From Mesostigma viride (taxonomy: Eukaryota > Streptophyta > Mesostigmatophyceae > Mesostigmatales > Mesostigmataceae): a stretch of 64,000 bases of DNA. The stretch covers positions 13,812,721-13,876,720 of the forward strand of contig RPFO01000213.1 in the NCBI GenBank assembly GCA_009746045.1, in the 5' to 3' direction. Shown piece after piece: positions 41,201 through 47,168 of the stretch (position 1 is the stretch's first letter; the number at the start of each line of letters is the position of its first letter). Made by a program: the position numbers and the translations under genes. The notes under the pieces are model-generated. The model was not told the origin of the DNA and ran no database searches. It was given only the letters and a program-made list of their open reading frames with translations.

Positions 41201-43393
41201 TGTAATACCCAAATGTGTAATACCTGAATGGGCATCTGTCCCGCTATTTTGGCCTCTTGTAGTACCCGACTAGGCATCCGTCTTGCTACCTTGGCCTCTT
41301 GTAATACCCGAATGGGCATCTGTCTTGCCATCTTGGCCTCTTGTAGTAATACCCGAATGGGCATCTGTCTTGCTATCTTGGCCTCTTGTAATACCCGACT
41401 AGGCATCCGTCTTGCTACCTTGGCCTCTTGTAATACCCGAATGGGCATCTGTCTTGCTATCTCGGCCTCTTGTAATACCCGAATGGGCATCTGTCTTGCC
41501 ATCTTGGCCTCTTGTAATACCCGAAAGTGCATCTGTCTTGCTATCTCGGCCTGAGGGTTGTGATTTGAATGCACCGAGGGCACCCAGCCTAGCTTGTGGT
41601 GCCCCATGTGGGCAGCTGGTGTGGGAGCCAACTAGCACCTTTTGTATTGCTCCGTGTAAAACCCTGGGCTTTGGCGAGGTAACAGCTTGGCCCCACCCCC
41701 CAGCACAAACTATGATGACACAGAAACCCAGATTCCTGCAAGGCATGGCACAGTCTGGTTCCAGTGGCAAATATATCATTCCAGGATGGGAATGACTGTA
41801 CGTGGTGGTCAATGTGATGATAAACTTCCTGGTTTTGAGTACTTATGTGAGCTTTTTTTACATGTAAGGACTACGTTGTTTGCCCCCTTACTACAAAGTG
41901 TACATTGTTTACGATCGGCATCCGTTAGGCATGTAATAGGGCAGGGCGGTTCGCCAGCCCACCACCATCCCATGTGCGATGTTCAGGGCTTTAGAGCATT
42001 CGTGCCAAAGTGCAATGGAACGGACGAATGAAAGGACCACATGTGTCATGGGTCGTGTGACTCTCTGCGTCCTCGGCTCCTCGCGTGCCTGACCCCACAG
42101 TTACTGGGTTTATCGCTCACGTTAGTGCATGCGTTCACTTTAGAGTGCATGTGCCCACCTTCGTGCATGCGCTCACCTTAGCGCATCGCGCTCCCACTTT
42201 TGCGTGCCAACCTGTACTGGCGAACTTTTCGTTGTTGCTCGGCCACATACTTGCTCCGTGATGGGCCCAACATTTCCAGGGACGTGGTACCTGGGCTGGG
42301 TGGGCCAGCTGTACGGTGGGGGCGCGCTCGTGCCCACCATTGCAGCCTATAATGCTGGCTCGGGCCACGTGGACGCCTGGCTGGACGAGCTCCGGGGCAA
42401 GACGTGGGATGAGTTCGTGGAGCAGGTGGGTGCTATTTTTGGATGCTTGTGTTTCTAGGGCTAAGTTCGGACGCTTGGCCTGGCGGCACTGTCCTAAATA
42501 ATCAAATATGTCAAACTCAATTCAGCCAGCTGCTGCAATGTGCTATCAATGTGTTGGATAGCTAATGTTCAAGGTATGGCAGCGGAGCTTGGTAGGAGTG
42601 CTGCTCTGGATTGCTAAGGTATGCTTGCCTCATGGAAGGGAGCATTGTTTAGCTGGTTTAATGTCAACCTGGTTCAGCATCGTGGCTGATTAAATTTTTT
42701 TCTTTTGACTAGTATTATTATATACATATTTATCGTGGCTGATCATTATCTTGCCCATGCTGGAAACACAGGTGTTACCTGCAGGGGGCATCTCCCATAA
42801 TGTAGGGCCATGCGTGCTGAGCAAGTTGAACGCAAATAGCAGTTGAATATGATGAGCGGTTGTCTCCTTGATGATAAGAGGTGTGTAGAAGGTATCGTTC
42901 TCCTGCTGGCTGTCTATCGCCTGGACCCCTATCATTCTGCAGCCAGACGGCAGCCCTGAATCCTCAACCCCTATTATTCTGCAGCCAGATCTCTTGGTGA
43001 GCATCCAAGCATGATTTTGTTCTTATTGATCTTATGATAGTGATTGATCTTATTGTTAACCTGGTTGGCTGCTATGGCCCATTTTCGTCTGTCATAAGAT
43101 GATGAACAGCACCAGATAGTCGAATGAGCCGGTAGGTGGAGCAGCAGCTGTTGGTGGCCAAAGTAAGGGAAGGCTGGCATTAGCAGGCAAATGTAGGCCT
43201 GTTTTCTTCCTGCGATTACCAGCCATATCTCTCACGCAATACCCGCTTGCTGACTTCCTCTTTTGTCTTGCAGATTCCGTTTGGCGAGACGCGCTACTAC
43301 GTGAAAGCAGTGCTGGGAGCATACTGGATGTATCACCGGCTGTACAATGGGACGAGCCGAGGTGATGCACTGCGACGCGCCGTCACGTCTTGA
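7086..43393 (+). CDS. Soluble lytic murein transglycosylase-like protein (Slt/GH23), 20-exon model
   Basis: Lytic transglycosylases cleave the MurNAc-GlcNAc bond of peptidoglycan, forming 1,6-anhydro-MurNAc. Exons (all +): 7086-7127, 7217-7262, 8183-8229, 19915-19979, 21131-21224, 22743-22802, 23184-23254, 23543-23561, 23638-23781, 24929-25081, 26333-26386, 26905-26985, 29221-29640, 31220-31329, 32037-32103, 33172-33816, 34785-34841, 35433-35520, 42280-42425, 43274-43393. All junction phases agree, giving about 842 residues. Residues ~50-500 are helical repeats like the Slt70 superhelix (GALYWRARLHRW; RFPQSYYAW). Residues ~690-830 form the SLT domain: VDPLLVMALIRQ-ES (catalytic Glu ~707), GARGLMQLMPST, LRLGTWYL, AAYNAG, IPFGETRYYVKAVLGAY. 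TGTAA lies at 43504-43508. The 3' two thirds are firm; exons 1-4 are tentative. No clear targeting signal is visible. Confidence 0.85.
7557..7616. repeat. (TC)n microsatellite
   Basis: About 30 CT dinucleotides followed by a C-rich tract, inside tentative intron 2 of the transglycosylase gene. Confidence 0.95.
7770..7842 (+). mobile_element. Family-2 SINE-like 3' fragment
   Basis: Contains CGTTGTGTATAGGGGTTGAAGG and a near-palindromic end CACGTGA-AGCAG-TCATGTG, matching 21355-21495, 24105-24225 and 61930-62065. Confidence 0.55.
8378..19769. repeat. 65-bp satellite, about 175 copies
   Basis: The unit contains TTTTTATAAATTCC, CCCAAGGTGGG and CGCCCTCCCCTCGTGCC. Units at 8.4-10.2 kb and 17.3-19.8 kb vary at a few fixed positions (GCACG/GCGCG, TCGTG/TCATG, ATAAA/ATAGA/ATACA), while the middle is almost perfectly uniform. 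Length variants: a 63-bp unit near 9947 and near 17284, and 64-bp units near 14131 and 16730. Because 65 is not a multiple of 3, the many 60-codon open frames in it are artefacts. The array fills nearly all of the intron 8230-19914. Confidence 0.98.
19915..21224 (+). CDS. Transglycosylase exons 4-5
   Basis: Exon 19915-19979 (acceptor TATTCCACAG, donor GTATGA) ends in phase 2, which exon 21131-21224 (acceptor CACACACACAG) completes. The second exon encodes a helical segment (WLEQEGMVADSQQMYRTIAE) and must end at CAG|GCACGT, a GC-AG intron, for the frame to continue into 22743. The GT five bases further on would cause an early stop. Confidence 0.55.
20095..20400. repeat. TTG-rich low complexity and three imperfect ~83-bp repeats
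   Basis: A (GTT)n run near 20125-20150 is followed by three repeats each containing ACTGGCAGCCCAA (20215, 20298, 20383). It lies within intron 4 of the transglycosylase gene. Confidence 0.6.
21355..21495 (+). mobile_element. Family-2 SINE-like element
   Basis: Shares GATGCAGAGAGAGTCCTCTG and CCTCCTCGTTGTGTATAGGG with 24105-24225, and ends in an imperfect stem-loop CACACGA-TGCAG-TCACGTG, equivalent to the 3' hairpin of the LINE fragment at 44669-44687. Confidence 0.65.
21903..21963. other. Intronic 61-nt foldback
   Basis: Perfect 10-bp stem GAGATGTTCC/GGAACATCTC (21915-21924 with 21938-21947, 13-nt loop), extended after internal mismatches by GCCAGGG pairing with CCTTGGC (one G-U). It sits in intron 5 of the transglycosylase gene. 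Confidence 0.6.
22743..25081 (+). CDS. Transglycosylase exons 6-10 (helical superhelix)
   Basis: Exons 22743-22802, 23184-23254, 23543-23561 (19-nt microexon), 23638-23781 and 24929-25081. They encode TPR-like helices, for example ALWRLACTVTDDAARDTYLE, SAESRTYYWWLHEQDRK and EAAEVRWDAAMCAMENARDA, in the style of the bacterial Slt superhelix (alanine-rich pairs with YW and AARW-like signatures). Each exon has AG and GT borders, and phases run 0-0-2-0-0-0. Confidence 0.7.
24105..24225 (+). mobile_element. Family-2 SINE-like element, 3' truncated
   Basis: Has the GATGCAGAGAGAG...AGTCCTCTG start, a GAGAGAAGCTAGGG block and GTTGTGTATAGGGGTTGAAGG, then diverges before the terminal hairpin. Confidence 0.6.
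24400..24890. repeat. Degenerate tandem repeats in intron 9
   Basis: First CCCATATTATACCAC-type short repeats, then five ~55-bp units built on CCAATCCCCATGGTCTGGCC with TTAATTA variants. They end about 40 bases before exon 24929. Confidence 0.75.
25650..25850. repeat. ~52-bp tandem repeat, about four units
   Basis: Units contain GATAACGCAATAGTATATC and AATAGTGACAATGTGATCAT. Intron 10 of the transglycosylase gene. Confidence 0.8.
26110..26325. repeat. ~34-bp tandem repeats in intron 10
   Basis: Units with GCATGCTGCGTGGCCTCTGT and TTGGCGTGCCC, directly before exon 26333, with an outer imperfect repeat of CGCCACCTGG...CGTCCCT. Confidence 0.7.
26333..29640 (+). CDS. Transglycosylase exons 11-13
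   Basis: Exons 26333-26386, 26905-26985 and 29221-29640 join in phase 0 to a stretch matching the end of the Slt superhelix: GALYW-RARLHRWKGEPARA...RFPQ-SYYAWCAA (bacterial pattern YW.AR.L...G....A...+..L...FP.SYY). Exon 13 is unusually long (140 codons) and has a Ser/Thr/Ala-rich insertion after SYYAW before returning to helix-like sequence. Confidence 0.8.
26990..27195. repeat. ~58-bp imperfect tandem repeat, four units
   Basis: Each unit starts with ACACGGCTGCT or GCATGGCTGCT and contains GAGCTTTTGT. It starts just after exon 26905-26985. Confidence 0.65.
27196..28790. other. Intron 12 interior, no gene recognised
   Basis: Unique-looking sequence. A frame at 27546-27965 is open for about 140 codons but has no recognisable domain and lies inside the intron between two phase-0 exons. 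I see no supported feature here. Confidence 0.5.
28811..29104. repeat. 81-bp tandem repeat, three full units plus partial
   Basis: CATGGCAGCTAAGACTATAT recurs at 28811, 28892, 28973 and 29054 with 81-bp spacing. It lies in intron 12 shortly before exon 29221. Confidence 0.9.
30600..31050. repeat. 10-bp minisatellite (CGCCCATGMM)n
   Basis: About 44 decamers with sub-blocks ending CC, AC and CA. Open frames through it on both strands are repeat artefacts. Intron 13 of the transglycosylase gene. Confidence 0.95.
31220..33816 (+). CDS. Transglycosylase exons 14-16, entering the SLT domain
   Basis: Exons 31220-31329 (phase 2 end), 32037-32103 and 33172-33816. Exon 16 begins SLERCPSFLRAVYPL, the conserved pre-catalytic AYP segment, then has about 165 low-complexity residues, and ends with WSRQHEVDPLLVMALIRQ, the helix just before the catalytic glutamate. 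Bacterial homologues have about 20 residues between these two motifs, so the linker is a eukaryote-side expansion or a retained intron. Confidence 0.8.
32410..33085. repeat. 15-bp (TTTGTTGGTGCCTTG)n array with a (TTTG)n core
   Basis: A (TTTG)n core of about 53 units at 32551-32763 is flanked on both sides by 15-bp units. The core probably grew by slippage inside one unit. Intron 15 of the transglycosylase gene is mostly this array. Confidence 0.95.
34284..34415. repeat. 9-bp (CATCCTGCC)n minisatellite
   Basis: About 14 units in intron 16 of the transglycosylase gene, followed by a few degenerate units (ATCCGTCCT). Confidence 0.95.
34785..43393 (+). CDS. Transglycosylase exons 17-20 (catalytic SLT core and C-terminus)
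   Basis: Exon 17 (34785-34841) starts with the catalytic Glu codon: ESGFNTMAVSQTGARGLMQ. Exon 18 (35433-35520) gives LMPSTSTWVAKVLG and NLRLG. Exon 19 (42280-42425) gives TWYLGWVGQLYGGG and AAYNAGSGHVDAWL. Exon 20 (43274-43393) gives IPFGETRYYVKAVLGAY and the TGA stop at 43391-43393. Motif order and spacing match bacterial Slt proteins. Donors and acceptors are canonical. Intron 18 (35521-42279) holds a complete retrotransposon. Confidence 0.92.
35595..36029 (+). repeat. Split direct repeat A1
   Basis: 435 bp, matching A2. Contains perfect palindromes CTGATCCGGATCAG (35699-35712) and TGGCCAAAGCTTTGGCCA (35716-35733), a near-perfect foldback around CCGGCAGC...GCTGCCGG (about 35862-35890), and a longer hairpin CGCCAC/TTGCGTC with GACGCAA/GTGGCG (35899-35941). 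Confidence 0.9.
36117..37171 (+). CDS. Gag-like protein of the PAT-type element (frameshift in a G run)
   Basis: Starts at ATG 36117 just after A1. About 305 residues are clean: a basic N-terminus (MPKGRKATGG), a helical middle, an acidic DDEEDEEGE segment near 180-190 and a final helical domain up to LLQVEGQ. At the G8 run 37032-37039 the reading frame appears to shift: frame 36851-37171 continues sensibly with VASHLLPLGEEAALSATPAV to a TAG at 37169-37171, while the original frame turns low-complexity. Either one G is missing (sequencing or mutation) or a -1 slip is used. No zinc knuckle is visible. Confidence 0.65.
37039..40293 (+). CDS. RT / RNase H / tyrosine recombinase polyprotein of the PAT-type element
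   Basis: One open frame of up to 1084 codons; the true start is probably near 37450, reached by frameshift, splicing or an internal start, because no good ATG lies near the 5' end. Reverse transcriptase: palm with CAKSDLVSYYYSIEV and the active-site box ITIDDLV near residue 427, as in DIRS-type RTs. RNase H: VVASDAS near 588, HINEKEVRAA, RLVDSTAALG and QPADGVSRG. Tyrosine recombinase: YLRISEAL near 917, FTIHGLRHGGATH near 1013 and VAHYVG near 1048, giving the R-H-R-Y set. The stop at 40291-40293 is about 70 bp before B1. The ORF is intact, so the element may be active. I see no methyltransferase domain. Confidence 0.88.
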   Translation: MEGGQPPPAIGGGGCTVSHPGCQGSSPNCHPLGQAQQGSTSREIESQRDRSLFPLPYPLRPAYTAWGRVRSARRRQRATRRHREYTLQCKVVRWLNWLWGGGQDPPPNPRGACSKGREEALARVKRHCTWHSRRVGGVATGQEQEGADAIYGKQNKYEQLRADAVSLPKAEVAGKARLLDLLAMRPSWREIYASEENCIKPAVVASAKYWNVPKPSRGCSMAEWGKLMSRAAGVGMVAFRERRPKWVDGCFGVAKGVGELRFIVNRKLGNLLWVDPPKILLPHLGILVEVYIKGWCYCAKSDLVSYYYSIEVPEWWWDYQGLPSVWSTSVGLAGPRRKVWPVLKVLAMGHSHAVALGEAIHEMVLYMTGALDPRRQVNYLSSAGELTLVRDECGQPLRLAIEYKEERAGELQIDLENPPAPMLSITIDDLVASNGRTCEAVNQLITRAIEEGYLPNNLVPSKEKTKMASLEGDELEALGVVHRRNGVLEPTVKQLNLVIAHTQAILTRGRATAEGLAAVLGRWLWLQMLSRSCLSIWQQCFKFISLQGWGQRSWVLWAGVREELECALALAPMLRVDRSAPLAREVVASDASTYGQGVVYATMEPGDVTELARAREVRGYPTLLIPSEVAYAGPRPLSARAQQAITSQQWRVGVRSRWRDPGMHINEKEVRAAVKGVERSARSLANRGKRVVRLVDSTAALGCLAKGRSSSHKLNKQCRRLCALTLATGSRSQWVWTPSALQPADGVSRGQSMATFLAGWVRDLTAEGIHPNPGPPAPVSYLPLLEGKVKPATLLAYRRGLDSLLTWWEAGGRADGSSSRADTLEETFCAYVAWAHFRGYSRQVCVNALMGLQLYYPGMVKRWDLARGVLAGWKTLVPPRAPPPIPWEAAFALASTMVMQGQRLAGLLVVIVFRHYLRISEALNLRVGHVRLQPDVRLGPAQRGALLLRSTKTSKGKTQSVVVEDVMSETILRHCIAGKHAWEAVFPFTYPQFRRIWQAASQALGVAQIFTIHGLRHGGATHDFLAGRSMGDIQGRGRWLSSSTVAHYVGLHRSLEVQLPEVILRAMAACPPRAWRAILKLPST
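40366..40502 (+). repeat. Split direct repeat B1
   Basis: 137 bp identical to B2 (40959-41095), abutting A2 with a shared AA. Contains AATAAA at 40461 and ends TTAATAGAA. Confidence 0.9.
40501..40933 (+). repeat. Split direct repeat A2
   Basis: 433 bp copy of A1; differs only by one A missing after GTGACAA and one T missing in the TTTTTT run. Confidence 0.9.
40959..41095 (+). repeat. Split direct repeat B2 (right end of element)
   Basis: 137 bp copy of B1; 25 bp of unique sequence separates it from A2. Confidence 0.9.
41218..41557. repeat. 42-bp tandem repeat, eight units
   Basis: Unit with TAATACCCGAATGGGCATCT and CTTGGCCTCTTG at 42-bp spacing, with one 3-bp insertion near 41344. Lies in intron 18 just right of the PAT-type element. 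Confidence 0.9.
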
Positions 43394-43503
43394 AACTAAA
43401 TATTTATTTTCCGTGCACCGGATTTTGATTAATGTCTGTGCAGTGGAATGTGATACTAAGCACATTGACATTTCATCTATGCCGGTCATGTGACAGAGTT
43501 ACA

Positions 43504-43508
43504 TGTAA
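43504..43508 (+). terminator. TGTAA polyadenylation signal of the transglycosylase gene
   Basis: TGTAA 111 bases after the TGA stop, in the position and form used in chlorophyte nuclear genes. Confidence 0.6.
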
Positions 43509-43805
43509 AGTTATCAATTAAGTAATGCCGCTCACATGATCTCATATCAATTAACCTGTGTTTTTTTACAACGCGATGTATCGCGTTGTAGGGTTAGAAC
43601 GTGATGTATCGCGATGTAATCTGACACGTGGCAGACACAGTAGATACGAGATTTTCGGTCTGAAACTCGGTGGACGGCCTCCTTACATCCCGTAGAACTC
43701 AGGAAAAAATCCTGGTATTTTTTGGATTTTTTTTGTGACAGCTGCAAACAATTATGTACCACTGAAATCAGGCATTTTTGCGGGACGAAAGTGAAGACGA
43801 CGGCA

Positions 43806-43898
43806 ATGGCGGCAGGTAGATCTCGCCAGTTTTCGCGTGAATTTCAGCGGCTGTTGGGTGGCACGACCATGATGATGCGTTCAAAGGTTGATAATTAG
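43806..43898 (+). CDS. Small open frame, possible first exon (weak)
   Basis: ATG in good context (GGCAATGGCGG) opens 30 codons beginning MAAGRSRQFSREFQRLLGG and ending TAG; an AAAG|GTTGAT donor lies just before the stop. A retroelement insertion starts about 100 bases downstream, so if it was a first exon the gene has been destroyed. No family is recognised. Confidence 0.2.
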   Translation: MAAGRSRQFSREFQRLLGGTTMMMRSKVDN

Positions 43899-44001
43899 GT
43901 TTCTACGAGTTTGTTGAGGTACTGGGGCAAAGGAAACGTAGTTTTTTCCAGTTTCTCACCCAACTTTCATGCGGAAACCCTGGAAACCGGCATACATATT
44001 A

Positions 44002-44096
44002 TTACAGCAAGACTATTATTTTTCTAATGAGATTAGCATAGTACTCCGTGGCATGCCTTTGCGCATGACACGCAAGTACTTACTTACTTACTTACT
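44002..44096 (+). mobile_element. Short insertion with (TTAC)n tail
   Basis: About 80 bp ending in five TTAC-type units, bounded by TTACAGCAAGACT at 44002-44014 and again at 44097-44109. It appears to be a retroelement fragment inserted at the same target as the next one. Confidence 0.45.
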
Positions 44097-44721
44097 TTAC
44101 AGCAAGACTCGACTCGACGGCGCCGTCACCAAGATGCTGCGCAAGGCCCTTAACATCCCCTTTGGTTTGCACATTAGTAATGAGGATTTGTACGCTGATT
44201 TGCCCTATGTTTCCCACATTATTAGGCACAGGCGCCTGGGCCTAGCCGGGCACCTGGCCCGCACAGATCAGGTAGATACATCAGATAGACTAGCTGGCAC
44301 CAAGCCCGCCCAGCCTGGGCGATATGTCCTCACCTGGCGTGCCCCCGGCCGCGCGCGGCAGGGCCGCCACCCGTGGACTTTTCGTGATAGACTCGGCATG
44401 GACATGTGCTACACTAGACGTGACGGGCTCACCCCCGGGCAGCCTCCTGGTTTGTCTGTAATATGGAGGCAGATGGTGCGCAAGGATAGATGGCAAGCAG
44501 TGATGAAGGAGACCACCCCCAAGCCTGTGGGGGCTCCGCGTGTGACCAAGTATGGCATTCATAGCGATTCGGGCCGCGGTGCCCACACCCCTGTAACTAG
44601 GACCTAGATAGCTTATACCGGCCATCCATTCAATCCCATATGTTCCCCTCCCACTGAGGACTTATGCTCACGTGACGCAGTCACGTGTCTATTAATTAAT
44701 TAATTAATTACAGCAAGACTC
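44097..44721 (+). mobile_element. 5'-truncated LINE: ORF2 C-terminus, 3' hairpin and (TTAA)n tail
   Basis: The reading frame to TAG 44605-44607 encodes the LINE ORF2 C-terminal region: KMLRKALNIPFGLHISNEDL, then HRRLGLAGHLARTDQV and a GR-rich WRAPGRARQGRHPWTF segment. After the stop come 60 bases, the perfect stem-loop CACGTGA-CGCAG-TCACGTG (44669-44687) and (TTAA)n. A 14-bp duplication TTACAGCAAGACTC flanks it (44097-44110, 44708-44721). Confidence 0.8.
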
Positions 44722-46125
44722 AGGTCTGGTGCGGCACCATGCTTGGTGTTTCCATGGTGTTTCGACTTCTTAACCCATAGTCCGGGAATGGGTTTTTGGC
44801 ATTTTTAGACCCCTGAAAATGGAAAAAATCATAACTCATAGGCCACAACTCCAAATACCCCCAACCAAGGTGCTAGGAGTATCTACACTTCAAGGGCTTT
44901 CAGAATATGCAATAATATCCCGAGTCCATTCAGTGCTTTGCAAGATATTTACTGCCAAAGTTGGACAAAAGACAATCATTTTCAGGTAAGCAAAATCCCC
45001 TTAGATAATAACATCTACTGGGAGGGTCAGGAACCTCAATATTAACATTGGACAATTTCATTGGATAGTGCCACCATGCTTTCCTTGGGTCAGACCGCAC
45101 GGATAGCCCATCTGACCTATACAATGCGCTCACTTACATGTGTGGGTTACGCGCGCGTAAGCAGCCATCCATGAAATGCCACACACTTATGCATTGTATA
45201 CAGCCACATAGGACTGTCAAAAGTGCTGGGAAACAAAGAAGTGCTAAACCAGCACTAACGGAATGGCATCCTCCAAAGAAACACCACAAACTGAGCAGAT
45301 TTGGGGCTAACAGCACTCATACAGCAGGCATGGAAACCTGCTGCAAGAGGCACTGATACACTCGTGTAAAATCGATGTATAAACGACAGATTCCCGTGCA
45401 AACGACATGCAAACACGTTGCCGTACCTGGCTTGATCACGACCTTTCCGGGTTCTGCTGGCCGGGACCCTCATATCTCACACTGGCTAATGCTTTCCAGG
45501 CATAGGCCGCCATAGCCGCATAGTGAATGCATCCGACATGATTACCAGGTTGATGTTCTGTGCAAAGATGACCTATAAACGCATCCGAATTCACAGGGAC
45601 GCTGCTGCGGATGTCCCGTACCAAAACTGGGTGCTCGGGCTGGCGCAGACTGCCGGGCCATAAGAAGAAAATCGAAATATGGCATGCCATTACTCATCTG
45701 GTACTGACGACCAAGAAAGCAGTAATTTCCTACCTGTATTTTACCAATGCTATACATCTGGCCACCCCTGACCTACGAAAATCACGCATCATCATTCTGA
45801 GCAACATTCTGAACCATTACAAGCCGCGAGACGCAAAATTTCCTTTATAACGGCACGCTAGCAGCCATATCTCGTTACGCGCGCGCGCGAGTGAAAATTT
45901 CCCGCCAAAGTCACGTGATACTGTCTCAATACAGGTTGTATTTACCAGGCTATGGCGAATATTACCCCCAAACCTACTATGCATCACCTTCGTCTTTAAG
46001 TGTTCCCAGACCCACCGGACAACTTCCCTCCGTCACGGGTGGCGCGGCGCTCCGGGATTTACGTGGTTTATTACGTTAAGTCAAAGTGTATGCGATCAAA
46101 GGGCAAGGAACCAAGTAAGAACATG
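44722..46125. other. Region without a supported gene
   Basis: Mostly unique-looking sequence. A minus-strand frame at 45436-45690 (84 codons) has a protein-like composition but no recognised domain, clear splice sites or conserved partner, so I do not call it. Confidence 0.4.
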
Positions 46126-46330
46126 AATTGTAACATAACTCCGTTGGGAGTATATGTAGCACATAGCCCCTGAGAGGGGGGCACATGGCCTATCATACAT
46201 CCTAAGCTAAGTACTTCCTGCAAGGGTGGGGATGTAAAGGACCCTTGCTCTAGGTGCACCAGGGCACTTGCATCCCCATGATCTTCAAGCTATGCCCAGC
46301 GAAGGGGGAGCCTGTCATGGGGGGGAAGAA
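46126..46330 (-). mobile_element. Family-4 repeat, copy 1
   Basis: Matches 61051-61252 over about 200 bp (AACATAACTCCGTTGGGAGT start, GCAAGGGTGGGGATGTAAAGG, GCTATGCCCAGCGAAGGGGG). In the second copy the left border carries (TTGAA)n, which on the minus strand is a short tandem tail. Confidence 0.75.
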
Positions 46331-46340
46331 CATGGTAATA

Positions 46341-47168
46341 TATTAATTAATTAATTAATTAATTAATTAATTAATTAATTAATTAAACTCGTGCTCCCGC
46401 TGGGGAGTCACGGAGCACCGAAGTGCTTGTAATCCCTGTGTATGCACAACAGGAGAAAGGGCAGAGTCCCCCAGTCTCCTTCATGCCAAAGGCATGCCAC
46501 AGCTGCATTCGGGCGCGCTAGCTAAACGGACACGCTAACGATCCGGCAATCTGTGGGTGCAATAAGGCCCATGTGAGCATGGCATAACAAGGGAGCGTGG
46601 GCAAGGAATCTGGTCATAGCCAGGACGTAGCATGGCTGTACAAGGACTAAGCTAAGGCTATTAATTAATTAATTAATTAAACTCGTGCTCCCGTTGGGGA
46701 GTCACGGAGCACCGAAGTGCTTTTAATCCCTGTGTAGCTAAGGCTATGGCTGGTTGTATACCGTGCATGAGCGATGCACGTGACTAGGTATGTTGGCACA
46801 GCTAGGCAAACATTCTAAGCATGGCTGCCATGGCGGCAGTGACTACTGAGGGATACAAGCTAGGGCTATTAGCTAGTCTAGCCCGCGGGGGGCGTCCACA
46901 TCTTGTGGTTGATCATCAGGTCCCCGCCCCTCCAGTACACCTTGGGCTTCTGGGGGTCCTGCTTGTGGCGGAGGTATTCCGGCCACAGGTCGCGTCGCTG
47001 CTGCTGCTGAGCGGGGGTGGCAGGTCGTCGTCCAGCGTCCAGGTGAGGTCGTGCAACCGCTTGCGACGGGAGAGGAACCGCTGCTTGTCCTCACGGGAGG
47101 GGAAGGTGAGCAGGACTGGTACGTGGGGGAGCCGCCTTGTCCCGTGAGTGGGGAAGGCGGTGACACCC
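46341..47168 (-). mobile_element. 5'-truncated ORF1-only element with 3' hairpin and (TTAA)n tail
   Basis: Read on the minus strand: the C-terminal part of the ORF1 protein (about 47168-46872, frameshifted but with LLTFPSREDKQRFLSRRKRL), stop, then a 3' UTR ending in the family-1 stem-loop (46391-46418) and (TTAA)n (46341-46386). It shows the complete 3' end of the ORF1-only family: no ORF2 between the ORF1 stop and the tail. A second, tail-only copy is inserted in its 3' UTR. Confidence 0.75.
46662..46735 (-). mobile_element. 74-bp tail-only insertion with 12-bp TSD
   Basis: AGCTAAGGCTAT at 46650-46661 and 46736-46747 flanks an insert made only of the last ~55 nt of family 1 (CAGGGATTAAAAGCAC plus stem-loop 46685-46712) and (TTAA)n, in minus orientation. 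Confidence 0.8.

Noticed and set aside
45436-45690. 84-codon minus-strand frame with protein-like composition
   Set aside because: No splice sites, start context or recognised domain support it.
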